From Acrocarpospora corrugata (GTDB lineage: Bacteria; Actinomycetota; Actinomycetes; Streptosporangiales; Streptosporangiaceae), in the NCBI RefSeq assembly GCF_009687845.1, contig NZ_BLAD01000046.1, forward strand, positions 62,001-126,000: 64,000 nucleotides of DNA, read 5' to 3'. Positions 23,563-35,129 of the stretch are shown one piece after another. Each line of letters starts with the position of its first letter. The first letter of the stretch is position 1. Position numbers and translations under genes: made by a program. The notes below the pieces were generated by a model that was given only the letters and a program-made list of their open reading frames with translations, had not been told where the DNA came from and ran no database searches.

Positions 23563-24657
23563 TCAGCGGGCGGGTACGGCGAGCCGGTCGCGCAGGAACT
23601 CGACGGCGTCGGCGCGGGCCTGGATCGCCTCGGGGAGCGCGGGTTCCCAGTGGAAGCCGTGCCACATGCCTTCGGAGACCAGCAGCCTGGTTTCGACCCC
23701 GGCGTCGTCGAGCCGCCAGGTGAGGCGGACGATGTCGCTGAGGTTGAGGTCACGGGTACCGGTGGTGAGCACGGTCGGTGGGAAGTCCGCGTCGTAGTCG
23801 GCGTACACCGGAGAGATGCCGGGCGAGTTCAGGGGCTCGTCGCCCGCGTAGAAACGGGCGGGCACCTCGACGCGGAGGTTGGCGACCAGCCCGTCCCTGC
23901 GGTCGTTGGCGGCGACGCTGTCGCCGACGCCGGTGAGATCGGTCACCGGGGTGAACAGGGCGAGAGCGGCGATCATCGGCAGCCCTTCGGCTTTGGCCTT
24001 CAGTACCGTCGCGGTGAGCAGGTTGCCGCCGGCCGAGCTGGCGACGCCGACGATGTCCGCGGGGCTGTGGCGGCGGACGAGTTCCCGGTAGACGGCGAGG
24101 CTCTCGTTCACGGCACGCGGATATCTCGCCTCCGGCGCGAGGGTGTAGTCGATGGAGTAGACGCGGACCCCGAGTTCGTGGGCCATCAGCAGTCCGACTC
24201 GGTCCCGGGCGGTGCCCAGGAAGAATCCGCCGCCGTGGATGTTGATCGCGATCTGGTTCCGCCGGTCCGGGGCGATGGCGGGAGGGGTGACGACTGTCAC
24301 GGGCACTCCCCCGATCGTCTCCCGGTCGAGGGTGAGGCCGTATCGGGCGATCAGCTCATCCTCGACGATCTTCTCCTGGGCGGCGAAGTTCTGACGTTCC
24401 TGAATGAGCCGGTCGCTCGTGACCAGCACCGAGGTGAGTGCGTCGGGGAGGAACAAGGGCCGCATCTCCGCCAGGAACCGCACCGCTTCGTCGCTCATCG
24501 TGGCGCGCTGCCCGTCGGTCACGGCGAGGGGGCGGTTGCCGTAGGCGAGGGCCAGATGGGTACCGGCCGGGACCAGAACGGCCAAGGCGACGGCTATCAC
24601 GATCAGCGTCCGGCGGCGCTTCCGGGTGGTGCTGCGACGGGGATCAGGTTCGGACAT
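23563..24657 (-). CDS. Membrane-anchored or secreted alpha/beta hydrolase (HSL family)
   Basis: A 364-residue protein from ATG 24657. A basic stretch and one hydrophobic segment (TLIVIAVALAVLVPAGTHL) act as signal anchor or signal peptide. The hydrolase core has the oxyanion motif HGGGFFLG, SIDYTLAPEARYP, a nucleophile elbow GVASSAGG, and a C-terminal SEGMWHGFHWEP supplying the His: hormone-sensitive-lipase type carboxylesterase. Upstream starts at 24684 lie inside the TetR operator and are unlikely. It is divergent from a TetR gene with two matching palindromes between them, so repression by that TetR is strongly suggested. Confidence 0.85.
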   Translation of the reverse strand: MSEPDPRRSTTRKRRRTLIVIAVALAVLVPAGTHLALAYGNRPLAVTDGQRATMSDEAVRFLAEMRPLFLPDALTSVLVTSDRLIQERQNFAAQEKIVEDELIARYGLTLDRETIGGVPVTVVTPPAIAPDRRNQIAINIHGGGFFLGTARDRVGLLMAHELGVRVYSIDYTLAPEARYPRAVNESLAVYRELVRRHSPADIVGVASSAGGNLLTATVLKAKAEGLPMIAALALFTPVTDLTGVGDSVAANDRRDGLVANLRVEVPARFYAGDEPLNSPGISPVYADYDADFPPTVLTTGTRDLNLSDIVRLTWRLDDAGVETRLLVSEGMWHGFHWEPALPEAIQARADAVEFLRDRLAVPAR

Positions 24658-24674
24658 GACTCGCCTGCTCTCAG

Positions 24675-24698
24675 ATATAACCAACCGGTTGGATATAT
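24675..24698. promoter_or_regulatory. TetR operator 1
   Basis: A perfect 12-bp palindrome CCAACCGGTTGG (24681-24692) lies within a 24-base dyad with one mismatch (ATATAA on the left, ATATAT on the right). It overlaps the probable -10 region of the divergent hydrolase gene. Confidence 0.75.
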
Positions 24699-24727
24699 AC
24701 GGTACGCGAGCTCTTCCCGCCTTGCAA

Positions 24728-24746
24728 CCAACCGGTTGGATATGAT
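24728..24746 (+). promoter_or_regulatory. TetR operator 2 and leaderless tetR promoter
   Basis: A second exact CCAACCGGTTGG (24728-24739), centred 47 bases from operator 1, runs directly into TATGAT (24741-24746), a good -10 located six bases before the GTG start at 24753. The regulator would occlude its own promoter, giving autoregulation of a leaderless transcript. Confidence 0.7.
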
Positions 24747-24752
24747 GCGCGG

Positions 24753-25391
24753 GTGAGCATTCGCAACGCAGAAGCCACCCGGCGGCGCATTCTCGAGGCC
24801 GCGCGCCACGAGTTCGCCCGATACGGGGTCGCCGGCGCCAGGGTCAACCGAATCGCGGAAGCCGCCGAATGCAACAAACAACTCCTGTACGCCTACTACG
24901 GCGACAAGGACGGCCTCTACGCCGCGACCCGGGAAGAGATCACCCGGCAGACGACCAGCGCGGTCCCCTTCGACGCCGACGACCTGCCCGGCTACGCGGG
25001 ACGCCTGTTCGACCACCACCAGCGCCACCCGGATAACCTGCGCGTAATCGGCTGGGCCCAGCTCGAAGGCCTCTCCACCGAGACCATGTCCCCGGGGTCT
25101 CCGGGGTCTCCGGGGTCTCCGGGGTCTCCGGGGTCTCCGGGGTCTCCGGCGAGCTTCGAGTCGACGCACCAGAAGATCGCCGCCATCCGGGCGGCCCAGG
25201 AACGCGGCACCGTCCGCGCCGACCGCTCCCCCGAGGAACTCCTCGCCCTGGTCCTCAAACTCTCCACGCTCGGCAGCCCCGGCTCCCCCGAATCGACCTA
25301 CCCCGGCAAGACCGCCGCGGACTTCCGCGGCCTCATCGTCTCCGCCGTCCACGAACTCGTCGCCCGGCAGAACACCGGCACCGGCGCCTGA
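24753..25391 (+). CDS. TetR-family repressor with an internal GSP minisatellite
   Basis: A 212-residue protein from GTG 24753. Residues 1-60 are a TetR helix-turn-helix (RRRILEAARHEFARYGVAGA, VNRIAEAAECNKQLLYAYYG). The ligand/dimer domain is interrupted at about residues 113-133 by (Gly-Ser-Pro)x6 encoded by a perfect 9-bp tandem repeat (25094-25147), placed between QLEGLSTETM and FESTHQKIAAI where relatives have a short loop between helices. A second GSPGSPES stretch follows at about 172-179. The protein probably still folds, since the repeat keeps the frame. It likely represses itself and the divergent hydrolase through the two palindromes. Confidence 0.85.
   Translation: MSIRNAEATRRRILEAARHEFARYGVAGARVNRIAEAAECNKQLLYAYYGDKDGLYAATREEITRQTTSAVPFDADDLPGYAGRLFDHHQRHPDNLRVIGWAQLEGLSTETMSPGSPGSPGSPGSPGSPGSPASFESTHQKIAAIRAAQERGTVRADRSPEELLALVLKLSTLGSPGSPESTYPGKTAADFRGLIVSAVHELVARQNTGTGA
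25094..25147 (+). repeat. 9-bp tandem repeat, six perfect copies
   Basis: GGGGTCTCC is repeated six times without a mismatch (25094-25147), encoding Gly-Ser-Pro units in frame in the TetR gene. Perfect identity implies recent expansion or ongoing length change by slippage. Copy changes keep the reading frame. Confidence 0.95.
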
Positions 25392-25492
25392 CACCCGCAC
25401 GGCCGGCCGATGCGGTGAGCACCGTCACCTGCGTGAGACGGCGCCCGATAACGGCGAGCAGCCCGGCGGCTCGCCCGTCCCAGTAGGAGTTC

Positions 25493-27088
25493 TCAGCCGC
25501 TCGCGTTGAGCAGCCAGCGTAGTAGGCGGGTGTCGTTCGGGCTCACGGCGTGCTCCGACCTGGTCACGAGGTCCGCCAGTTCGTGGCGGGCTTCGGCGGG
25601 CCAGGATGGATATGCGCGGGGTAGGTCGCGAGAGCACCAAGCGGCGAGGTCGGCGCGGGCGGTTGTGGCGAGGGCCTCGTCGGGATCGGTGGACAGGATC
25701 AGGTCCGCTTTGATGCGAGTCCACGGGTCTTGGCCGGAGAGGAGCCGGCGGGCGGCATGCCGTACATGGCGAGGGTGGTCCGGAGTGAGGAGCGCCCACA
25801 GGCGGTCGGCGGGCACGCCGGCGGCCGATGAACGGATGGTCTTCACCACATTGCGGACTACTGCCGGGGCGGCGTCCTCCAGTAGGGCGATGACATCGGT
25901 CTCCGCGTTCAGGCGGCGCAGAGTCCGCACCGCTTCGGCCCGGACGCGAGGGCGCGCGTCGTGAAGGTGCGGGATGACCAGGTGGGCGTCCGCGCTGGTG
26001 CCGCAGTCGCCGAGGCCGGCCAGATAGCCGCGCGGGTTCTGGCCGGAAGGGGTCGCGAGGTGTCGCCGGTAGTGGGCGGCCGGGTCGCCGCCAGCGCGAC
26101 TCACCGCCCATTGGGCGGTGAGTCGCACCATTGAGGCGTTGTCAGCCAGGAATCTCAGCCCATGGTCGGTACGCCCCAGCTGTACCAGGGCGGTCAGCGC
26201 CGCGACGCGGATCTGTGCCGCGGTGCCGTCCAGGAGTCTCTCCAGGATGTCCGGCCGATCAGCCGTGATCGCCCGCCCGACCAGGGCTTTCGCGCAACGG
26301 GTCCGCACCACGATGTCGGACCCGTCGAACACCGCCCGCATCATCTCGGCCTCGCTCATCCGCCCGCCGTCGAGCGAAACCTCGTAAGCGAACCGCCGTC
26401 CGCGCCAATCCGCACTCTGGCGTACGTCGGTGAGCGTGGCATCGTCGGCCCGCGACAGAGCCCTGCGAACCACATCGAGGCTGCCACTCCCGCGACTACG
26501 CTCCCCAAGCCGGACAACCACCGGCAGAACCGCCCTCAGCGCGGCTGCGTCGCCCGGATGAAGAGCCCAAGTCCGCAACGCGGGTGCGTCATCGGCGAAA
26601 AGGACTCTCGCCAGCACATACAGGGCCTTGGCCCGGACGGGGGCGGCCCAGTCGGTGGTTCTGATCGTCAGCATCGGAAGGAGCCGGGTGTCAGACCACA
26701 TGGCTGGATGACCGGCCGCTCGTTCCCGCTGTCGACCGTCCGGGGAACAGGCGGCCATGGCGATCGCGAGCGGATTGCGCATCTTGGCTACGAGTTTCGC
26801 CGTCGCGATTCGTTCCTTGCTGTATCCGGAAAAATGCGACCTCAGTGCCAAATCGAGGTCGATCCAGATCTTCGATCCTGCCTGATGCACCAGCTCCAAA
26901 GCCCGGCCCGCAAGCCGATCATCGGAAACGACGACAACCAGCGCGTCCGCGAGGCCATCGGCAGCGCGACGGCCACCTATAGCACTCTCGTGGGCGAGCC
27001 GACGGATCGAGTCCAACATCGACGCACCAGCCCCATGATCGCAGCCCATGAAGTCCCGAACACTATCCCTGTTGTCTGCCACCCGCAC
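25493..27088 (-). CDS. HEAT-repeat-like protein of unknown function
   Basis: An open frame of 531 codons from GTG 27088; ATG starts further in (MLDSIRRLAHESA, about 23 residues later) are alternatives. It is almost wholly alpha-helical with repeated helix pairs such as VRAKALYVLARVLFADD, IRVAALTALVQLGRTD, RVRAEAVRTLRRLNAETD and VVRNVVKTIRSSAAGVP, typical of HEAT/armadillo solenoids. No catalytic motif, signal peptide or membrane segment is visible. Such scaffolds bind proteins or nucleic acid. It has no clear operon partner. Confidence 0.6.
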   Translation of the reverse strand: MRVADNRDSVRDFMGCDHGAGASMLDSIRRLAHESAIGGRRAADGLADALVVVVSDDRLAGRALELVHQAGSKIWIDLDLALRSHFSGYSKERIATAKLVAKMRNPLAIAMAACSPDGRQRERAAGHPAMWSDTRLLPMLTIRTTDWAAPVRAKALYVLARVLFADDAPALRTWALHPGDAAALRAVLPVVVRLGERSRGSGSLDVVRRALSRADDATLTDVRQSADWRGRRFAYEVSLDGGRMSEAEMMRAVFDGSDIVVRTRCAKALVGRAITADRPDILERLLDGTAAQIRVAALTALVQLGRTDHGLRFLADNASMVRLTAQWAVSRAGGDPAAHYRRHLATPSGQNPRGYLAGLGDCGTSADAHLVIPHLHDARPRVRAEAVRTLRRLNAETDVIALLEDAAPAVVRNVVKTIRSSAAGVPADRLWALLTPDHPRHVRHAARRLLSGQDPWTRIKADLILSTDPDEALATTARADLAAWCSRDLPRAYPSWPAEARHELADLVTRSEHAVSPNDTRLLRWLLNASG

Positions 27089-27178
27089 ATCGTTCCATCA
27101 CCGAACACGACATTTCGACGCAAATATCAAGCCGGAGCGTGCGTATCGCCTGTCTGTGAGCCGCTGCCCGGCCTGTCG

Positions 27179-30760
<3,582 letters not shown>

Positions 30761-30871
30761 AGGGGATCTTGGCCTTTCGAGGTGGGACGGACAGCGACCC
30801 AACTCTATCGACCCGCACCGACAAGACTGGTCCGCTAGGCCAGAAAGACCGGGAATCCGCGGTGCCGCGAG

Positions 30872-30902
30872 ACCGGCTCCCGCCGGAGGGGCGGGAGCCG
30901 GT
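30872..30902 (-). terminator. Terminator of the GH5-CBM2 gene
   Basis: ACCGGCTCCCGCC (30872-30884) and GGCGGGAGCCGGT (30890-30902) form a perfect 13-bp stem with a 5-base loop, 10 bases after the glycanase stop codon. Confidence 0.85.
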
Positions 30903-30912
30903 CCGAGGGCGG

Positions 30913-32547
30913 TTACGTGGCCGTGCAGGTCATCGGGGCGGGGAGCCCGTTGGCGGACGACCAGCTGCCGTTGAAGCCGAACGAGGTGGTGGCGTTCGGC
31001 GTCAGCGCGCCGTTCCACGGCATGTTGACGACGGTGACGTTGGCGCCGGTGACGGTGGGGGTTCCGCTCCAGAGCTGGGTGATGGTCTGGCCGTTCGGGA
31101 AGGCCCATTTCACCGACCAGGCGGTGGTGGGCGTGGTGCCGGTGTTCTTGACGGTCACCGTCGCGCCGAACCCGCCGGGCCACTGGTTGGCCACCGCGTA
31201 GGTCGCGGTGCACGCCTTACCGGGAACGGGTGACGGCGAAGGTGAGGGCGACGGCGACGGCGACGGCGACGGGGTCCGGCTGGGGGAAGGTGACGGAGAC
31301 GGGGATCGGCTGGGGGACGGAGAGGGCGAGGGCGACGCGGGCGGCCCGTTCTTGGCCGCCATCCGGGTGGAATGGGCGCGGAAGATGTTCAGGGCCGGGT
31401 CGCCGAATTTGACGGAGTGAATGTCACCGCCCGCACTCCTGTGCGGATACCACCAGAAGGCGGAGCCGTCCCCGTCCTGAGCCTCGAAATAGTTGTATAT
31501 CTCGGTCCACCACTGGTTCCTCGTGCCACTGGTATCAGTGTTCCACTCCCCCATGAAGAAGGGTTTCCCGACGATATTGTGCGAGTCGGAGATCCAGCGG
31601 CCGATCAGCGTCTTGGTCTGTTCCAGGCTGAGCGCCGCCCAGCTGGCCTGCGGATACGGATGCGCCGACGTGAAATCGATGTACGGCGACTGGTGGATGT
31701 AAACGAACGGATTACCCTCGTCCCCACCGAACCCATAACGCGATTCGTGACCCTCAAGACCGGCGCCCAGCAGGTGATTGGGATCGATGCCCTTCACATG
31801 CGCGCCCATCTCGTCCACCCACGCGCGCAACGTCGCCCCGCTGACATTCTCGGCGGCACTGACATCCTGATAACGAGGCTCGTTCATGAGCTCCCAGGCG
31901 AAAATCCCGGGCTCGTCCTTGTACTTGACCCCGCTGTAATGATTCGTCCGGTTCAGCACATACGAAACGTAGTTCTTGTACTGCACGAAACACCCGGGAC
32001 ACTGCGTCTTGTTGAAGAACTTGGCCCGCCCGGGATGCCCGCCCGTCAGCCCTTCCCACTGCAGGCGCGTGTCGATTCCCCCGTACGCCTCCCAGTAGTT
32101 CTCGAACACCGGAATCAGCTTGACCCCGTGCGACTTGGCCGACTGGATCACGTAGTCGAACAGCGCGAACTGCTGGTCGTTGTAGACGCCCTTGGTCTTC
32201 TCGAACCCGTGCCAGTCCTCATGACTGAACATCCACAGGCGAAGCAAGTTCACCTTGTCCGCCTGCAGGTCGGCGAAGTGCGAGTCGATTTTGGCCTTGT
32301 CCATGTACTGCGTCTCGGTGTCCCCGAAACTGCCGCCGAAGGTGAACACGTCGTAGGTGTTGGCCCCGGCGAAGTAGAACGTACGGCCGTCGAGACAGAA
32401 GTGGATACCGCAGCGATAAGCGAATCCCGCCGGTACGGCGGCCCGCGCCGGCGTACGGATCACCAGCGCTCCGGCGACCGCCAGCAGGACGGCGAGCAGC
32501 GCGGTGAGCAGGACCGGTCTGGCGCGATAGGAGGGTTGGGCGAGCAT
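30913..32547 (-). CDS. Secreted GH5 glycanase (mannanase/cellulase-like) with C-terminal CBM2
   Basis: A 544-residue secreted enzyme from ATG 32547 (GAGGAG upstream). Signal peptide to about residue 37 (LLTALLAVLLAVAGALV, ARA-AV). The GH5 TIM barrel spans about 40-415, with the acid/base Glu in FAWELMNEPRY and the nucleophile Glu in FFMGEWNTD; the FYFAGANTYDVFTFGG start suits mannan endo-1,4-beta-mannosidases. A Ser-Pro/Arg linker (about 420-460), encoded by a hexanucleotide-like repeat, leads to a cellulose-binding CBM2 (about 463-544) with paired Cys (CTATYAV, MTCTAT) and exposed Trp residues. Divergent from a sugar ABC importer, with a dyad between, so coordinated regulation is likely. Confidence 0.88.
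   Translation of the reverse strand: MLAQPSYRARPVLLTALLAVLLAVAGALVIRTPARAAVPAGFAYRCGIHFCLDGRTFYFAGANTYDVFTFGGSFGDTETQYMDKAKIDSHFADLQADKVNLLRLWMFSHEDWHGFEKTKGVYNDQQFALFDYVIQSAKSHGVKLIPVFENYWEAYGGIDTRLQWEGLTGGHPGRAKFFNKTQCPGCFVQYKNYVSYVLNRTNHYSGVKYKDEPGIFAWELMNEPRYQDVSAAENVSGATLRAWVDEMGAHVKGIDPNHLLGAGLEGHESRYGFGGDEGNPFVYIHQSPYIDFTSAHPYPQASWAALSLEQTKTLIGRWISDSHNIVGKPFFMGEWNTDTSGTRNQWWTEIYNYFEAQDGDGSAFWWYPHRSAGGDIHSVKFGDPALNIFRAHSTRMAAKNGPPASPSPSPSPSRSPSPSPSPSRTPSPSPSPSPSPSPSPVPGKACTATYAVANQWPGGFGATVTVKNTGTTPTTAWSVKWAFPNGQTITQLWSGTPTVTGANVTVVNMPWNGALTPNATTSFGFNGSWSSANGLPAPMTCTAT
31243..31340 (-). repeat. Simple repeat encoding the Ser-Pro linker
   Basis: GGCGAC and related hexamers repeat imperfectly here and encode (Ser-Pro)n with occasional Arg/Thr, the flexible linker between GH5 and CBM2. 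The block is prone to length change but keeps the frame. Confidence 0.8.
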
Positions 32548-32691
32548 GGAACTCCTCGGTGAGGGTTTCTGGTGGAAGACAGCGCCTGACCGTTGTCGAA
32601 CCCCCAGTGAAGTAATAGACCGGTTAAGCCACAAGGGCTCCCATCGGGCCGTTTCGCCCAACTGCGCCAACGCCGCCCCGCGATCACCATC

Positions 32692-32708
32692 CGATGAAAC
32701 GTTCATCG
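32692..32708. promoter_or_regulatory. LacI-type operator between the glycanase and ABC operon
   Basis: CGATGAA (32692-32698), ACG, TTCATCG (32702-32708) form a perfect dyad with a GAAACGTTC core like LacI-family operators. It lies mid-way in the 349-base divergent gap 32548-32896. No LacI regulator is encoded in the window. The rest of the gap holds only the promoter at 32782-32810. Confidence 0.5.
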
Positions 32709-32781
32709 CACCCGATCCGCGAATCCCACCAGCCGGGAGATAGGGCGACGCCCCCACAAACCCTGGGCCGCCATCACCCGC

Positions 32782-32810
32782 TTGCAACTTATCCGGTTCA
32801 GTGTTAGATC
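32782..32810 (+). promoter_or_regulatory. Promoter of the sugar ABC operon
   Basis: TTGCAA (32782-32787), 17 bases, TAGATC (32805-32810), giving a leader of about 80 bases before ATG 32897. Confidence 0.5.
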
Positions 32811-32896
32811 TCACTAAATCCGAAAATATCGAACAAAAGCCGACGGCCCCCGCGTGACCTGACCCCACGTTTCCCTGGCAGATCGGAGATCCCGGC

Positions 32897-34156
32897 ATGC
32901 GACGTATGCCCGTTGTCGCCTGTGCGCTGCTCCTCGCCGCCCTCGGCGCCGGCTGCGCCACGGGCAGCACGACCGAGACCCAGCAGGCCGACACCTCCGC
33001 CCCGGCCACGATCAGCTACTGGTCGACCGGCGGCGACGACGAGACGGCGATTTTCCAGAAGGCCGCCGACCTGTACAGGAAGTCCCACCCGAACGTCACC
33101 ATCAAGGTCCAGACGCTCTCCTGGGACGACGCGTACGCGAAACTGCTCGCCGCGTCCACGGCCCGCAGCGGCCCCGACATCATCTCCGGCGGCATGACCT
33201 GGACGATCCAGTTCGGCGCCAAGGGCGGCATGGTCGACCTGCGCAAATACGGCGTCGACACGACCCTGAAGGCGCAGGCGCTGCCCGCCCAGTGGGACTC
33301 CGCGATCTCCCCCGACGGCACGGTCTACGGCGTCCCGCTGGACATGTCCACGGTGGCGATCTACTACCGTACCGACCTGTTCGAGAAGGCCGGGATCACC
33401 AGCTTCCCGAAGACGTGGGACGAGCTGACGGCCGCGATGGACAAGCTCAAGGCGTCCGGCGTGAAGCAGCCGTTCAGCATGGACTGGGGCAATCTCGACT
33501 GGATCGGCTACTTCAACTTCCTGTACCAGGCCGGCGGGACGTTCTACACCCCTGACTGCAAACCCTCCCTGAACACCCCGGCCGCCGAGCGGGCCCTGGC
33601 GTACTGGGTGGATCTCTACCAGAAGTACGGCGCGCCGACCGACACCGTGGCCGCCGGGAACGCGCTGGCCACCGGGACCGCGATGGTGTCCGGCGGGAAC
33701 TGGGTGGCCAAGGGCATCGACCTGGACTTCCCGGACCTGAAGGGCAAGTGGGCGATGGCCCCGCTGCCCGCCGGCCCGGCCGGGCCGACCACGTTCGTGG
33801 GCGGGCGCGCGATCGGCGTCACCTCCTACAGCAAGCACGCCGAGCAGTCGGCCGACTTCATCAAGTTCATGTACACCGACGAGGCGATCGCCACGATGGT
33901 CGCGGAGGGCAAGAACCGGAATCTGCCCTACATCCCGCCGCGCCCCGATCTGATCCCGTCCTCGACGTTCACGCCCGAGCAGTCGGCGGTCTTCGCCGAG
34001 TCCATCAGGACCGGCGTTTCGGCGCCCGGCTGCCCCGGCTGGGACGAGAGCGCGCCCGACGTCAGCAAGCAACTCCAGTCGGCCATCCTCGGCAAGGCCG
34101 ACACGAAGACCGCGCTGGCGGAAGCGGCGAAGATCATGGAGCGCAACGCCGGTTGA
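32897..34156 (+). CDS. Sugar ABC transporter substrate-binding lipoprotein
   Basis: A 419-residue lipoprotein; the signal (MRRMPVVACALLLAALGAGC) ends in a lipobox with Cys20. The mature part is a family-1 (MalE/MsmE-type) binding protein: ISYWSTGGDDETAIFQKAAD, then PDIISGGMTWTIQFG, YGVPLDMSTVAIYYRTDLFE and WDELTAAMDKL. It captures a sugar, possibly an oligosaccharide released by the divergent secreted GH5 enzyme (inference). Two permease genes follow after a strong hairpin. No ATPase gene is present, so a shared MsiK-type ATPase elsewhere is expected. Confidence 0.92.
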   Translation: MRRMPVVACALLLAALGAGCATGSTTETQQADTSAPATISYWSTGGDDETAIFQKAADLYRKSHPNVTIKVQTLSWDDAYAKLLAASTARSGPDIISGGMTWTIQFGAKGGMVDLRKYGVDTTLKAQALPAQWDSAISPDGTVYGVPLDMSTVAIYYRTDLFEKAGITSFPKTWDELTAAMDKLKASGVKQPFSMDWGNLDWIGYFNFLYQAGGTFYTPDCKPSLNTPAAERALAYWVDLYQKYGAPTDTVAAGNALATGTAMVSGGNWVAKGIDLDFPDLKGKWAMAPLPAGPAGPTTFVGGRAIGVTSYSKHAEQSADFIKFMYTDEAIATMVAEGKNRNLPYIPPRPDLIPSSTFTPEQSAVFAESIRTGVSAPGCPGWDESAPDVSKQLQSAILGKADTKTALAEAAKIMERNAG

Positions 34157-34170
34157 CGCTAGCGAGCGGA

Positions 34171-34206
34171 CGGGTTCCAGGGCCGGGCCCACGGCCCTGG
34201 AACCCG
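34171..34206 (+). terminator. Intercistronic hairpin between binding protein and permease genes
   Basis: CGGGTTCCAGGGCCG (34171-34185) and CGGCCCTGGAACCCG (34192-34206) form a perfect 15-bp stem with a 6-base loop. Position 15 bases after the binding-protein stop and 30 before the permease start suggests a partial terminator or 3'-stabilising structure that keeps binding-protein mRNA in excess, as in malE-malF. No T-run follows. Confidence 0.75.
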
Positions 34207-34235
34207 AAAGATGACCCGAGACGATGGGAGGACTG

Positions 34236-35129
34236 ATGCGGGACCGGCTTCGGCGCAACCTCACGTCCTACGTGATGCTGGTGCCGTTTCTTGGACTGTT
34301 CCTGGGGTTTCTGGTCTGGCCGCTGGCCAATTCGCTCTACCTGAGTTTCACCGACTTCAACGGCGTGAACGTCCCGGAGTTCACCGGATTGCAGAACTTC
34401 CGGCGGCTCCTGTTCGAGGACGACCGCTTCCGGCACGCCCTGATGAACACGTTCGTCTACGTGATCGCCGCGGTCGGCCTCGGCACCCTGTTCTCCCTGG
34501 CCCTGGCGCTGGCGTTCAGCGGCTCCAGCTGGCCGCACCGCATCATGCGGACGATCTTCTTCCTGCCGTCGGTGACCTCGTCCATCGCCCTCATGCTGCT
34601 CTGGAAGTGGATCTTCAACCCCGGCGATTTCGGACTGGCCAACACCGTCATCGGCCGGCTCGGCCTGGACACCGTCGAATGGCTGGCCAACCCCTCGCTG
34701 ACCATCCCGATCCTGGTCCTGATGTCGGTCTGGGGCGGCATGGGCTACGGCATGATCCTGTACGTCGCCGGCCTGAACTCCATCCCGCACGAGTACTACG
34801 AGGCCGCCCGCATCGACGGCGCCACCACCTGGAACCAGTTCCGCTACATCACGCTGCCGATGCTGCGCCCGGTCACCACCTACGTGGTGGTGACCGGCCT
34901 GATCACGGCCTTCCAGGTGTTCGAGGCGGTCTACATCGTCTTCCGCGGCACCAACAACATCGGCGGCGTCCTCGACTCCGGCCTGATGATCGTCCCGTAC
35001 CTGTACGACCAGGGTTTCACCCACTTCAAGCTCGGTTACGCCTCCGCCGTCGCCTGGGTCCTGTTCCTGATCATTTTCGTGCTGAGCCTGGTCAACCTGC
35101 GCCTCGGCCGCGCGGTGAAGGAGCTCTGA
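34236..35129 (+). CDS. Sugar ABC transporter permease (MalF type)
   Basis: A 297-residue membrane protein with six predicted helices. ATG 34236 follows GGGAGG at the right distance; the in-frame ATG 34224 lies before it. The EAA loop contacting the ATPase reads YYEAARIDGATTWNQFRYIT. MLVPFLGLFLGFLVWPLANS is the first helix. TGA 35127-35129 overlaps the next ATG (TGATG). Confidence 0.92.
   Translation: MRDRLRRNLTSYVMLVPFLGLFLGFLVWPLANSLYLSFTDFNGVNVPEFTGLQNFRRLLFEDDRFRHALMNTFVYVIAAVGLGTLFSLALALAFSGSSWPHRIMRTIFFLPSVTSSIALMLLWKWIFNPGDFGLANTVIGRLGLDTVEWLANPSLTIPILVLMSVWGGMGYGMILYVAGLNSIPHEYYEAARIDGATTWNQFRYITLPMLRPVTTYVVVTGLITAFQVFEAVYIVFRGTNNIGGVLDSGLMIVPYLYDQGFTHFKLGYASAVAWVLFLIIFVLSLVNLRLGRAVKEL

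Noticed and set aside
25094-25147. CRISPR-like array
   Set aside because: Units are contiguous 9-mers without spacers and encode protein in frame.
30761-31213. Upstream extension of dnaE
   Set aside because: It is antisense-direction shadow of the CBM2 region with atypical His/Arg composition; the conserved PHP start lies at 30760.
31243-31340. CRISPR or intergenic repeat
   Set aside because: It encodes the Ser-Pro linker of a secreted enzyme, a usual feature.
32625-32645. CebR-type operator (TGGGAGC half-site) upstream of the glycanase
   Set aside because: Only one half-site is present; the LacI-like dyad at 32692 is better.
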